Below, piece by piece: positions 1-7,544 of a stretch of DNA of 11,111 nucleotides. Each line of letters starts with the position of its first letter. The first letter of the stretch is position 1. Origin of the DNA: Fidelibacterota bacterium (GTDB lineage: Bacteria; Fidelibacterota; Marinisomatia; Marinisomatales; J089). Made by a program: the position numbers and the translations under genes. The stretch is taken from positions 1 to 11,111 of the forward strand of contig RFIZ01000206.1 in the NCBI GenBank assembly GCA_003695105.1. The letters are read 5' to 3'. The notes below the pieces were generated by a model, which saw only the letters and a program-made list of their open reading frames with translations, did not search any database and had not been told where the DNA came from.

Positions 1-3000
1 CCCCGCATCCTCAAATCCGGCGCCCACGACGCGGCGTTTTACAAAAACCTGTGGGATACAATCCTGGCCGGAAAGACCTGGCAGGGAGATATCTGTAATC
101 AACGCAAAGATGGATCGCTCTTTTGGGAATCGGCTACCATTTCCGGATTGCTCAATGACCAGAGTGTGGTAACCCATTTCATCGCGGTGAAACAGGAAAT
201 CACCGAACGGGTAGAATTGAATACCCGCCTGCAGCAACGCACCCGGGCTTTGGAAAAATTGGCGGAAGTGGTGATGGATCTCAATGATTGCAAAAGCAGT
301 GAAACCTTATTCCAGATGACGGTGGAAGGGCTTGTGGAGGTTACCAAAGCAGACCGGGCGGCCTTATTAACTCCGGATGAAAACCATGAGGTCCAGTTTC
401 GGGCCTGGAAGGGCTTGTCGGAAGCCTACCGGAAAAAGGTCCGGGGTCATTTTCCTTGGAAATGGAGTAATGTACAGGCCCAACCAATTTTTATTGACGA
501 TGTTTCCCGTTCCGATTTGACGGTAGCCATTAAATCGGCCCTGAAACAGGAAGGGGTCCAATCCTGTGGGTTTTTCCCTCTCATTGGTGACCAAAGTCTG
601 TTGGGAAAGATCATGGTTTATTATAACAAACCGCATACTTTTACAGCGGAAGAAATTCATACGCTGAATATCCTTTCCCGGAATGTGGCCACCATTCTGG
701 AACGACTGGGAACCGTTCACGCACTGGAAGAAAGCACCGATCGGTATCGCAAATTGTTCGACAATGCTCCGCTGGCTATCGGTATCCACCAACGAGGAAA
801 ATGGGTGAGGGTGAATCATTATCTGGTGCGAATGCTGGGGTATTCCAGTTATAAAGACCTTATTGGCCAGCCGGTACTGAACGTCGTTCACCCTGAGGAA
901 AGAAAAGCTGTTCAGCAGCGGCTCCAAAAGATGGCAGAAACCGGAGAACCGGCTTTACCCCGGGAGGAAAAGCTGGTCCGGAGGGACGGATCGACGGTTA
1001 TTGCTCTGGTGACCTCTTCTCCGATCATGTATCGAGACGAACCGGCGTTCGAAGCCTCGGGGGTGGATCTGACACCCTTGAAACACAGCCTGGAAGCCCT
1101 GGAAGAAAGTGAAGCCCGCTACGAAAACCTGTTGAATTCAGCACCCATTGGGATTGCCATTCACCAGGAAGGGAAAATCGTGGTTGCCAATCCCTATATG
1201 GCGGCGATGTATGGGTATTCCCAGGAAGAATTGATCGGGAAACCAATTATGGATCTCTTGCATCCCAAATCCCGAAAGGCCATAGCCTCACGAATCACTG
1301 CAATGGAACATGATGGGGAAGCGGTGCCACTCAAAGAACATTTGGCCTTACATAAAGATGGCAGTTCGTTTCCCGTCTTATCGGCTGGAGTCCCGGTGAC
1401 GTATCGTGGCCGGCCGGCTATCGAAATAACCGTAGCCGATTTGACTCCCATTAAGGAGACCGAGAAAGCGCTGCGGGAGAGTGAAGCCAAATACCGTTCC
1501 ATTTTTGAAAATTCGCATGAAATCATCGGGATTACCACGGTGGACGGAGATTTCGTGGACATCAATCCTGTGGCCGAAACAATTCTCGGCTATACCCGGG
1601 AGGAACTCCTCGCCATGAATACCCGTGATCTCTATGTGGACCCGGACACGGGGGACCGGTTCATTGCGGAATTCAAAACCCGGGGGTACATTGGCGATTT
1701 CGAGGCCCGGTTGCGCCGGAAGGACGGCAACATTCTCGATTGTTTGCTCTATGCCACACCCCGCCGGGATGAAGAGGGGCGGGTGATTGAGTTCCAGGGC
1801 ATCATCCGGGATGTGACCGAGCAGAAGAAGGCCGACCGCATCTGGCAAACCCTGCGTCAACTCTCCCGCCGGCTGTCCGATCCCCTGGCTCTGGATGAAA
1901 TCGGTCCCGTGGTGGCGGAAGAGGCGCGCCGGCTGTTCGACTACGACGCCTTCAGCCTGAGCATCGTGGATCAGGAGACCCAGATGGTGGAAGGATTCTA
2001 TAATGAAGATCTTCTGCCCGGCCGCCGGGAACCGTCCCGGGTCCCGACCGTTCGCTTTCCGCTGCAGTCGCTGAAGTACAAGGCGCTCCTCACGGGGAAG
2101 TCCGTGGCCGTCAATCGCTCCGCTCCTCCCCGGGAAAAGGATATCCATCAATTCGGCACCCGGCGGTACAGCCGGTCGCTTTTGTATGCGCCCATCATGC
2201 GGGAACAGGAAATGATCGGACTGGTGTCCGTCCAGAGTTATACGGCCGGAAAATTCAATGAAGAGGATCTTCCCCTGCTGGAAACCTTTGCCAATTCCCT
2301 CTCCGGCGCCATCCGGCGGGCCCAGCAACGGAAACAATTGGTGGAAGCGCTGGAAAAAGCCCGGGAAGGAGAACGGGTCAAAACCCTGTTCCTGGCCAAC
2401 ATGTCCCATGAGATCCGCACTCCGCTGAACTCCATTCTGGGTTTCGTCCAACTGATTGAATCTTCTACCCGGGATCTGTTGCCTCCCGAACAGCAGGAAT
2501 TTTTCGACTATGTCAACGACAGCGCCGAACGGCTGATGCGCACCGTCCATGAAATCCTGGACCTGTCTCAGATCGAGGCCGGCGCCATGAAAGTGCAGCC
2601 AAAACAACTGTCTGTGAAACGGTTGTGCGCGCTGGTAGTGGAAGAACAGCGTCCGAAGGCCGAAGAAAAGGGGCTCACGCTGGTTTTCAAACCCACACCG
2701 GCAAAAGATCTGGCCCTGCTGGACAAAAACGCCTTTCAGCAGATCGTCGCCAACCTGGTGGACAATGCCATCAAATACACGGAAACCGGCGGAATCACCG
2801 TCACCGAACGGGTGCGCAAGGCGTCCATCTTGCTGGACATTAAGGATACGGGCATCGGTATCGGCGACCGGTATATCCGCCGCATGTTCGAACCTTTCAC
2901 CCAGGAAAGCGAAGGGTATACGAAAAAATTCCAGGGGATCGGACTGGGGCTGGCGCTGGTGAAAAACTACTGTGAACTCAACCAGATCCACATTGCCGTC

Positions 3001-3063
3001 ACCAGTGAGGTGGGCAAAGGAACCGTCTTCACGCTCACCATTCCCCGGGTGACAACTTCCTGA
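1..3063 (+). CDS. Multi-PAS/GAF sensor histidine kinase, 5'-truncated by the window
   Basis: The frame is open from base 1; residues here are counted from base 1 (1020 visible). The first ATG, at 148, lies inside a PAS domain, so the true start is upstream. Visible domain order: end of a PAS domain (1-65, with the RKDGS and KQEITE signatures), GAF (about 83-237), PAS (about 241-364), PAS (about 366-488), PAS (about 490-607, ending IIRDVTEQKK), GAF (about 620-772), HisKA (about 795-870) and HATPase_c (about 905-1017). The phospho-acceptor is His803 in NMSHEIRTPLN. The ATP site has the N-box around Asn922 (NLVDNAIKYT), the G1 box Asp949-Thr-Gly-Ile-Gly, the F-box MFEPFTQ and the G2 box GIGLGLALVK from 979. 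Family knowledge: such kinases autophosphorylate on His and pass phosphate to a response regulator. I see no transmembrane segment in the visible part, no receiver domain and no regulator gene nearby, so signal and partner are unknown. Base composition changes inside the gene (see findings). Confidence 0.96.
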   Translation, partial: PRILKSGAHDAAFYKNLWDTILAGKTWQGDICNQRKDGSLFWESATISGLLNDQSVVTHFIAVKQEITERVELNTRLQQRTRALEKLAEVVMDLNDCKSSETLFQMTVEGLVEVTKADRAALLTPDENHEVQFRAWKGLSEAYRKKVRGHFPWKWSNVQAQPIFIDDVSRSDLTVAIKSALKQEGVQSCGFFPLIGDQSLLGKIMVYYNKPHTFTAEEIHTLNILSRNVATILERLGTVHALEESTDRYRKLFDNAPLAIGIHQRGKWVRVNHYLVRMLGYSSYKDLIGQPVLNVVHPEERKAVQQRLQKMAETGEPALPREEKLVRRDGSTVIALVTSSPIMYRDEPAFEASGVDLTPLKHSLEALEESEARYENLLNSAPIGIAIHQEGKIVVANPYMAAMYGYSQEELIGKPIMDLLHPKSRKAIASRITAMEHDGEAVPLKEHLALHKDGSSFPVLSAGVPVTYRGRPAIEITVADLTPIKETEKALRESEAKYRSIFENSHEIIGITTVDGDFVDINPVAETILGYTREELLAMNTRDLYVDPDTGDRFIAEFKTRGYIGDFEARLRRKDGNILDCLLYATPRRDEEGRVIEFQGIIRDVTEQKKADRIWQTLRQLSRRLSDPLALDEIGPVVAEEARRLFDYDAFSLSIVDQETQMVEGFYNEDLLPGRREPSRVPTVRFPLQSLKYKALLTGKSVAVNRSAPPREKDIHQFGTRRYSRSLLYAPIMREQEMIGLVSVQSYTAGKFNEEDLPLLETFANSLSGAIRRAQQRKQLVEALEKAREGERVKTLFLANMSHEIRTPLNSILGFVQLIESSTRDLLPPEQQEFFDYVNDSAERLMRTVHEILDLSQIEAGAMKVQPKQLSVKRLCALVVEEQRPKAEEKGLTLVFKPTPAKDLALLDKNAFQQIVANLVDNAIKYTETGGITVTERVRKASILLDIKDTGIGIGDRYIRRMFEPFTQESEGYTKKFQGIGLGLALVKNYCELNQIHIAVTSEVGKGTVFTLTIPRVTTS
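721..1467 (+). repeat. Tandemly duplicated PAS-domain unit inside the kinase gene
   Basis: Two consecutive PAS domains begin with the same ALEES linker at bases 721 and 1096, exactly 375 bases (125 codons) apart. The third PAS begins with the related ALRES linker at 1468, 372 bases further on. Units one and two share many identical residues in register: the AP..I.IHQ.GK start, the M.GYS segment, LIG.P, HP..RKA, DGS, YR..PA.E and the closing DLTP.K. The third PAS is clearly more divergent. This looks like an internal duplication of one PAS module at protein level; the DNA has diverged. Confidence 0.8.
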
Positions 3064-3082
3064 ACCCAACCTGCCTTCCCGT

Positions 3083-3994
3083 TTGTTTCGCCCGGTTTTT
3101 TCACTGGTTTGGTTGATCGCGCTGCTCCCGGCCCGCACACCCTGGTCCGTTACCTGGGGTAAAGCGCCGGGAGGGTGGGCCGCCGTACCGGGAGTCTATC
3201 GCAGTTACACCACCGTCTATCAATCCTGGCAATCCGATCCCGACCTCTATCTCTGGGGTTCCGGCGAGCGGGACCTCTATACCCGGCTGGCCCGGGAAGG
3301 ACTCCACCCCGATCTACTGGCTCTGGAAGGAACCGTCTATCCTCTGGCCTGGGCCGTGGCAACGCTGCCGGAAGGCGCACCTGAATTGTATGACGTTCTG
3401 CAGGTGACGGACGACTGGAACCTGTGGAGTGCCCTGGCGGCCGGATATCAGGAGCCCTGGTCCGTGAGCCTGTTCTGGGGTGATTTCGCCACGATCTGGG
3501 ATCTGGACAGTACCTTTACCCTGATTCCCGTCGCCAGCGGGGCCAGCGGCTTCGTCCTCACCGCCGGAGGACAGGAATTGGCCGGCAATCGGGTCCACCG
3601 GCAGTCCTGGGTGCGCCTGGAATGGAAGATCACCGGAAAGGGGCGCCATCCCGGGCGCCTGGAATGGGACGCCAAAGTAGGCTACCGCTGGGAACAGGGG
3701 AATCGGGTACCCGACGGTCTGACCCTCCGTTTCTACACCAAAAACCTGACGCTCACGGGCGAGAACCCGGCCAATCACATCCTGGATTTGCGGGTGCGGC
3801 TGGCCACCGAACCCGATCGCTTCGGTCTGCTGGAGACCAAGCTGGCCCTGGGGAAAGCCTTTGCAGTGGGACGGACCCGGGTGGGAATGGTGGCGGGCAT
3901 CGACTGGATCGCCGACTATCTGGAATTTTCCGCCGTACGACACACCGGAAAGCGGGAGGTCCATCTCTTGCTGCAGCCGTTTCTTCTCTGGTGA
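3083..3994 (+). CDS. Exported, probably outer-membrane beta-barrel protein of unknown function
   Basis: A 303-residue protein I do not recognise. No ATG is available: the frame is closed by a TGA at 3050-3052, so the start must be TTG 3083 (chosen, because it gives a signal peptide) or CTG 3071. The chosen start gives a short basic N-terminus, a hydrophobic core (roughly residues 5-17) and a possible cleavage region near residues 17-25. The rest is rich in aromatic residues and alternating polar/hydrophobic stretches typical of beta-strands (e.g. WSVSLFWGDFATIWD, LEWDAKVGYRW), and the chain ends in Trp after a hydrophobic strand (LLLQPFLLW). A terminal aromatic residue is the usual recognition signal for outer-membrane barrel assembly, so an outer-membrane location is inferred. 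It starts 19 bases after the kinase stop and could be co-transcribed with it. No good Shine-Dalgarno sequence precedes either candidate start. An alternative is a periplasmic beta-sandwich protein. Confidence 0.75.
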   Translation: MFRPVFSLVWLIALLPARTPWSVTWGKAPGGWAAVPGVYRSYTTVYQSWQSDPDLYLWGSGERDLYTRLAREGLHPDLLALEGTVYPLAWAVATLPEGAPELYDVLQVTDDWNLWSALAAGYQEPWSVSLFWGDFATIWDLDSTFTLIPVASGASGFVLTAGGQELAGNRVHRQSWVRLEWKITGKGRHPGRLEWDAKVGYRWEQGNRVPDGLTLRFYTKNLTLTGENPANHILDLRVRLATEPDRFGLLETKLALGKAFAVGRTRVGMVAGIDWIADYLEFSAVRHTGKREVHLLLQPFLLW

Positions 3995-4031
3995 GGTCCG
4001 GTCACCAACCCTAAATTTCCTACCCATTTTC

Positions 4032-4043
4032 ACGGAATTCCGT
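4032..4043. promoter_or_regulatory. 12-base perfect palindrome directly before the sufE start codon
   Basis: The sequence ACGGAATTCCGT is identical to its own reverse complement and its last base is adjacent to the ATG at 4044. It lies in the 49-base gap between the outer-membrane-type gene and sufE and includes the only weak purine-rich element (GGAA) that could serve as a ribosome binding site. It could be an operator for a dimeric regulator or a small mRNA hairpin at the start site; chance is also possible. Function is inference only. Confidence 0.35.
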
Positions 4044-4475
4044 ATGAGTGCACTGGACCAACTCACTTTCGATGACCTGGTCGCCAATTTCGACTGGCTG
4101 GACAGTTGGGAGGACCGCTATCGCTACCTCCTGGATCTGGGGAAAAAGCTCCGGCCCTATCCGGAAGAACTGCGGGACGAGAAGCATAAAATCAGCGGAT
4201 GCCAGAGCCAGGTGTGGATGGAAATCACCTGGGAAGGGGACCCGCCGGTTCTGTCTTTTCTGGCCGACAGCGATGCCCATCTGGTCCGGGGGATTCTGGC
4301 GGTCCTGACCGTGTTGCTCTCCGGCCGCACGGCGGCCGAAGTGGCCGGGCTGGATATTCGCCGGGATCTGGATCGCCTGGATCTGACGGACCACCTGAGC
4401 CCCACCCGCAACAATGGTCTGCACTCCATGATCGCCACCATACAAGCTTCGGCGCGCCGACTGACCGCCTCATGA
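4044..4475 (+). CDS. sufE: SufE family cysteine desulfurase sulfur acceptor
   Basis: A 143-residue protein of the usual SufE length. In the SUF pathway SufE accepts persulfide sulfur from the cysteine desulfurase SufS in the cytoplasm and passes it to the Fe-S scaffold. The diagnostic segment is ISGCQSQVWM, with the sulfur-accepting Cys53 (codon 4200-4202). The N-terminal helix with DRYRYLLDLGKKL and the C-terminal SPTRNNGLHSMI segment also match the family. The ATG at 4044 is chosen because the protein then begins right at the family's N-terminal helix; the frame is open further upstream to 3861, but that part overlaps the preceding gene and looks unrelated. No sufS, sufB, sufC or sufD is in the window, so the partner desulfurase must be encoded elsewhere. 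The next gene starts 16 bases after the stop, suggesting co-transcription with the peptidase. Confidence 0.95.
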   Translation: MSALDQLTFDDLVANFDWLDSWEDRYRYLLDLGKKLRPYPEELRDEKHKISGCQSQVWMEITWEGDPPVLSFLADSDAHLVRGILAVLTVLLSGRTAAEVAGLDIRRDLDRLDLTDHLSPTRNNGLHSMIATIQASARRLTAS

Positions 4476-4480
4476 CCACC

Positions 4481-4486
4481 AAGGAG
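4481..4486 (+). promoter_or_regulatory. Shine-Dalgarno site of the S9 peptidase gene
   Basis: AAGGAG ends five bases before the ATG at 4492. It is the clearest ribosome binding site in the window and fixes the start that yields the lipoprotein signal peptide. The site lies in the 16-base gap after sufE. Confidence 0.75.
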
Positions 4487-4491
4487 TTGCG

Positions 4492-6630
4492 ATGAACACC
4501 ACCCGCTGGATCCTGTTGACCACCGTCTGCCTGTGGTCCTGTAACCCCGTATCGACCCCCCAACCGGAAGCGAAGGAATCCGCCCCCATGCCTCAACCAC
4601 CCCTGGCCCGGAAAATTCCCCGGGACGTGACCGTCCACGGCGATCGCCGCATCGACAATTACTATTGGTTACGGGACCGGGACAACCCGGAAGTGATCAA
4701 GTATCTCGAACAGGAAAACGCCTACACCGAAGCCATGATGGCCGGCACGAAAGACCTGCAGGAGACTCTGTTTCAGGAGATGAAGTCCCGGATCAAGGAG
4801 ACGGATCTGTCGGTGCCGGTGAAAAAGGGCGACTACTATTACTATCAGCGGACCGAAGCGGGAAAACAATATCCCATCTATTGTCGGAAAAAGGGATCCC
4901 TGGACGCCCCGGAAGCCGTGTTGTTGGACCAGAATGAACTGGCGGAAGGGAAGGACTTTTTTGACATCGGAGCGTTTCGGGTCAGTCCGGGGCAGGACCG
5001 CCTGGCCTACAGCGTGGATGAGACCGGGAACGAAAATTTCACCGTGTTCATCAAGGATCTGGTCACCGGGGAACTCTTCACAGACCGTATCACGGGCACC
5101 TACTATTCCCTGGAATGGGCCAATGACAACCAGACTCTGTTTTACAACACCCTGGACGCGGCGCACCGACCGTACCGGGTGTACCGGCACCGCCTGGGAA
5201 CCGACCAAAAGGACGACCGACTGGTCTATGAGGAAACGGACGAACGCTTTTTCCTGGAGGTGGACAAATCCAAGGATGAACGGCTGCTCTATCTGGTGTC
5301 CAACAGTGAAATCACCACCGAGATTCGACGCCTGGACGCCGACCAACCGGACGGAGAATTTGAGGTCGTGTTGCCCCGGCAACGGGGAGTGGAATATTCC
5401 CTCTATCATCACGGCCATGACCTGTATATCCTGACCAATGATGAAGCGGTCAATTTCCGGCTGGTGAAAGCTCCGGAGGCCGCGCCCGGCCGGGAGCACT
5501 GGGAGACGGTCATCGCCCCGGATCCAAACGTTCTGATCCAGTCCGTGGAAGCATTCGCCGACTATTTGGCGGTGTTTGTCCGGGACCGGGGCAATGAACT
5601 CATTCGGGTGCTGCCCTTCACCGGCCGGGAGCCGTATACGATTACCTTTGAAGAGCCGGTGTATTCCCTGGGCGGACAGTCCAACCCCGATTTCCAGGCA
5701 ACGACGCTTCGCTTTTCCTTCAGTTCCCTCAAGACGCCCCGCCAAATTCTGGAAGTGGATCTGGCCACCGGAACCCGGACCCTGCTGAAACAGACGGAAG
5801 TGCTGGGTGGGTACGATCCGGATCGGTACGAGACCAAGCGACTCTGGGCGCCGGCGGATGACGGTACCCGGATTCCCCTCTCCCTGATCTACCGGAAAGA
5901 CATCGATCTGCACCAGATCCATCCCACCTATCTCTATGGGTACGGGTCCTATGGATCCACCATCGATCCCTATTTTTCATCCAACCGCTTCAGTCTGATC
6001 GATCGTGGTTTCGTCTATGTCATCGCCCATGTCCGCGGCGGCGGATTTTTGGGGCGGACCTGGTATCTGGACGGGAAATGGCTGAAGAAAAAACACACCT
6101 TCACCGATTTCATTGCCGCGGCGGAGTATCTGATTGGGGAGGGGATCACCGACCCGGATCACCTGGCGATCGCCGGCGGCAGCGCCGGCGGACTCCTGAT
6201 GGGAGCCGTCACCAACATGCGGCCGGATCTCTTCCATGTAGTCGTGGCGTCGGTTCCGTTCGTGGATGTGGTCAATACCATGTTGGACGAGTCCATTCCC
6301 CTGACAGTGATCGAATTCGACGAATGGGGCAATCCCAAGGAGAAAGAGTATTACGATTATATGATATCCTATTCGCCCTATGACAATATCCGGGCCCAGG
6401 ACTATCCCAACCTGCTGATCACCGCCGGTCTCAACGACCCCCGGGTGGGCTATTGGGAACCGGCCAAATTCACGGCTAAATTACGGGCCATGAAGACCGA
6501 TCAGAACTGGTTGCTCCTGAAAACCAATATGGGCGCAGGCCATATGGGGGCCTCGGGACGATACGATTACCTGCGGGAGGTAGCTTTCCGCTATGCCTTT
6601 GTCCTGGACCGGATGGGTATCCATGAATAA
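4492..6630 (+). CDS. ptrB: Oligopeptidase B-like S9A peptidase, predicted lipoprotein
   Basis: A 712-residue serine peptidase of the prolyl oligopeptidase family, closest in motifs to oligopeptidase B (protease II), which cleaves short peptides after basic residues. Residues 1-17 form a lipoprotein-like signal peptide ending LWSC, with Cys17 as the lipidation candidate, then a Pro-rich linker. The YYWLRDRDNPEV segment is the typical N-terminal start of the family; a beta-propeller gate (about 75-440) and an alpha/beta-hydrolase domain (about 450-712) follow. The triad is Ser564 in GGSAGG, Asp649 in NDPRVGYWEP and His684 in GAGHMG, with the family's Ser-Asp and Asp-His spacing (85 and 35). The oxyanion segment YLYGYGSYG is at 480-488. 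Glu608 occupies the position I recall as the P1-Arg-binding Glu576 of the E. coli enzyme; the second such position, Glu578, is Asp610 here. Asn after the lipid Cys suggests outer-membrane sorting by the E. coli rule. It overlaps the next gene by 8 bases. The family is certain; location and specificity are inferred. Confidence 0.93.
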   Translation: MNTTRWILLTTVCLWSCNPVSTPQPEAKESAPMPQPPLARKIPRDVTVHGDRRIDNYYWLRDRDNPEVIKYLEQENAYTEAMMAGTKDLQETLFQEMKSRIKETDLSVPVKKGDYYYYQRTEAGKQYPIYCRKKGSLDAPEAVLLDQNELAEGKDFFDIGAFRVSPGQDRLAYSVDETGNENFTVFIKDLVTGELFTDRITGTYYSLEWANDNQTLFYNTLDAAHRPYRVYRHRLGTDQKDDRLVYEETDERFFLEVDKSKDERLLYLVSNSEITTEIRRLDADQPDGEFEVVLPRQRGVEYSLYHHGHDLYILTNDEAVNFRLVKAPEAAPGREHWETVIAPDPNVLIQSVEAFADYLAVFVRDRGNELIRVLPFTGREPYTITFEEPVYSLGGQSNPDFQATTLRFSFSSLKTPRQILEVDLATGTRTLLKQTEVLGGYDPDRYETKRLWAPADDGTRIPLSLIYRKDIDLHQIHPTYLYGYGSYGSTIDPYFSSNRFSLIDRGFVYVIAHVRGGGFLGRTWYLDGKWLKKKHTFTDFIAAAEYLIGEGITDPDHLAIAGGSAGGLLMGAVTNMRPDLFHVVVASVPFVDVVNTMLDESIPLTVIEFDEWGNPKEKEYYDYMISYSPYDNIRAQDYPNLLITAGLNDPRVGYWEPAKFTAKLRAMKTDQNWLLLKTNMGAGHMGASGRYDYLREVAFRYAFVLDRMGIHE

Positions 6631-7138
6631 CCGGTGGCGGTCCTGGATCCTGGCGGCTCTGTGCCTGGGTGCTCTGAGCGGCCAGCAGGTCAACCGGCTG
6701 TTCTGGGACGGATCGGACTGGGAGCGCATTCCCAAACTGGTGGAATTTTCTCCCGAGGCGGAATACCTGGTGAAAGCGGCCTATCTCAACGGTGTTCTGG
6801 ACGGTCGTCTGTTTTATTACCTGAAAACCTGGGCGGCCCGGTCGGCGTTTGCCGACAGCCTGTACGAGGAATCGGTGGACTACCTCTCCACCCGGGAACT
6901 GGTGCGGGAATTGGACCATTTCTATGAAGATCCGGCCAACCGCTACCTTCCGGTTCCCACCGCCATTTTGGTGGCGAATATGATCGCCCGCCAGTATCCG
7001 CCGGAGACCGTGGATACGTTTATCCGGCAAAGCCGCCGCTGGATCAACGAATTGCAATATCAGTTGGAGCTGGAGGGCAATGCCGAACTCCTGAAGCAGA
7101 TCCGGGAAAAGAATGCGCCCCCGGTGAAACTGCCCTGA
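6623..7138 (+). CDS. Small exported alpha-helical protein of unknown function
   Basis: A 171-residue protein with no family I can assign firmly. The ATG at 6623 is preferred over the in-frame ATG at 6593 because it places a basic N-terminus (MNNRWR) before a hydrophobic core and a plausible signal peptidase site near Ser19 or Gly20 (ALSGQ). It also gives a short, operon-like 8-base overlap with the peptidase gene, with a modest purine-rich site (GGATGG) just upstream. The mature part looks mainly helical. A segment at about 84-110 (LVRELDHFYEDPANRYLPVPTA, shown here in two parts: LVRELDHFYEDP and ANRYLPVPTA) weakly recalls Rap1a/Tai-type periplasmic helical proteins, but that is a guess. Translational coupling to the upstream peptidase suggests co-expression. 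It converges with the next gene, their stops one base apart. Confidence 0.8.
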   Translation: MNNRWRSWILAALCLGALSGQQVNRLFWDGSDWERIPKLVEFSPEAEYLVKAAYLNGVLDGRLFYYLKTWAARSAFADSLYEESVDYLSTRELVRELDHFYEDPANRYLPVPTAILVANMIARQYPPETVDTFIRQSRRWINELQYQLELEGNAELLKQIREKNAPPVKLP

Positions 7139-7139
7139 G

Positions 7140-7544
7140 CTATTCCAGGCGGAACAAGCCGATTCGGGGATGGTAGGCGTACACTCTGGGATCGCCCAGA
7201 AATTGAACCCGGCACAGGGTGAGGGTATACGTCCAGGGATCCCGGGGCCGGTAGGGCAGAAACAACGTCTGGGTGGTGGACAAACGGTTCAGGAGAGTTT
7301 CGCCGGGACCGATAAAAAGCAAGCGTCGTTCCGGGAGGGCCTGGCCCGTCAGGGAAGTGGCATACAGAAAGCCCTCCAGAGAGGTGACGGTTTTCCCCGA
7401 TTCATTCCGGACTTCCACCACCACGTAAAGCGTATCGTCATCCACCACCCGCGGGCGGATATCCACCGGGAACAGGTTTCGGGGCGTCTGGCCCGCCAGG
7501 GGACCGGCGAGCAGAAGCAGGAGCAGAGGGCGAATCCAGCGCAT
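7140..7544 (-). CDS. Small exported beta-rich protein of unknown function
   Basis: A 134-residue protein read from ATG 7544 to TAG 7140. The start is chosen because it gives a textbook signal peptide: MRWIRP, a run of Leu, then AGPLAGQ with a probable cleavage site near Gly/Gln. The frame extends upstream to a TTG at 7619, but that would bury the signal peptide. The mature part resembles an extracellular immunoglobulin-like or FxLYD-like beta-sandwich: LYVVVEVRNESGKTV, then LEGFLYATSLTG and a GPGE turn. This pattern is common in periplasmic or surface binding modules, but I cannot assign a family. A competing + strand frame over the same bases is judged a shadow. It is the only - strand gene here, diverging from the site-2 protease gene. 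No Shine-Dalgarno sequence is evident. Confidence 0.72.
   Translation of the reverse strand: MRWIRPLLLLLLAGPLAGQTPRNLFPVDIRPRVVDDDTLYVVVEVRNESGKTVTSLEGFLYATSLTGQALPERRLLFIGPGETLLNRLSTTQTLFLPYRPRDPWTYTLTLCRVQFLGDPRVYAYHPRIGLFRLE

Noticed and set aside
1378..3138. A long open frame of 586 codons on the - strand, antisense to the kinase
   Set aside because: The + strand frame here contains intact GAF, HisKA and HATPase motifs. The antisense product is rich in Gln, His, Phe and Gly with no recognisable motif, as expected from an open shadow frame in GC-rich DNA.
4669..5922. A 417-codon - strand open frame
   Set aside because: It lies antisense to the peptidase propeller domain and shows no domain or signal; the + strand protein is unambiguous.
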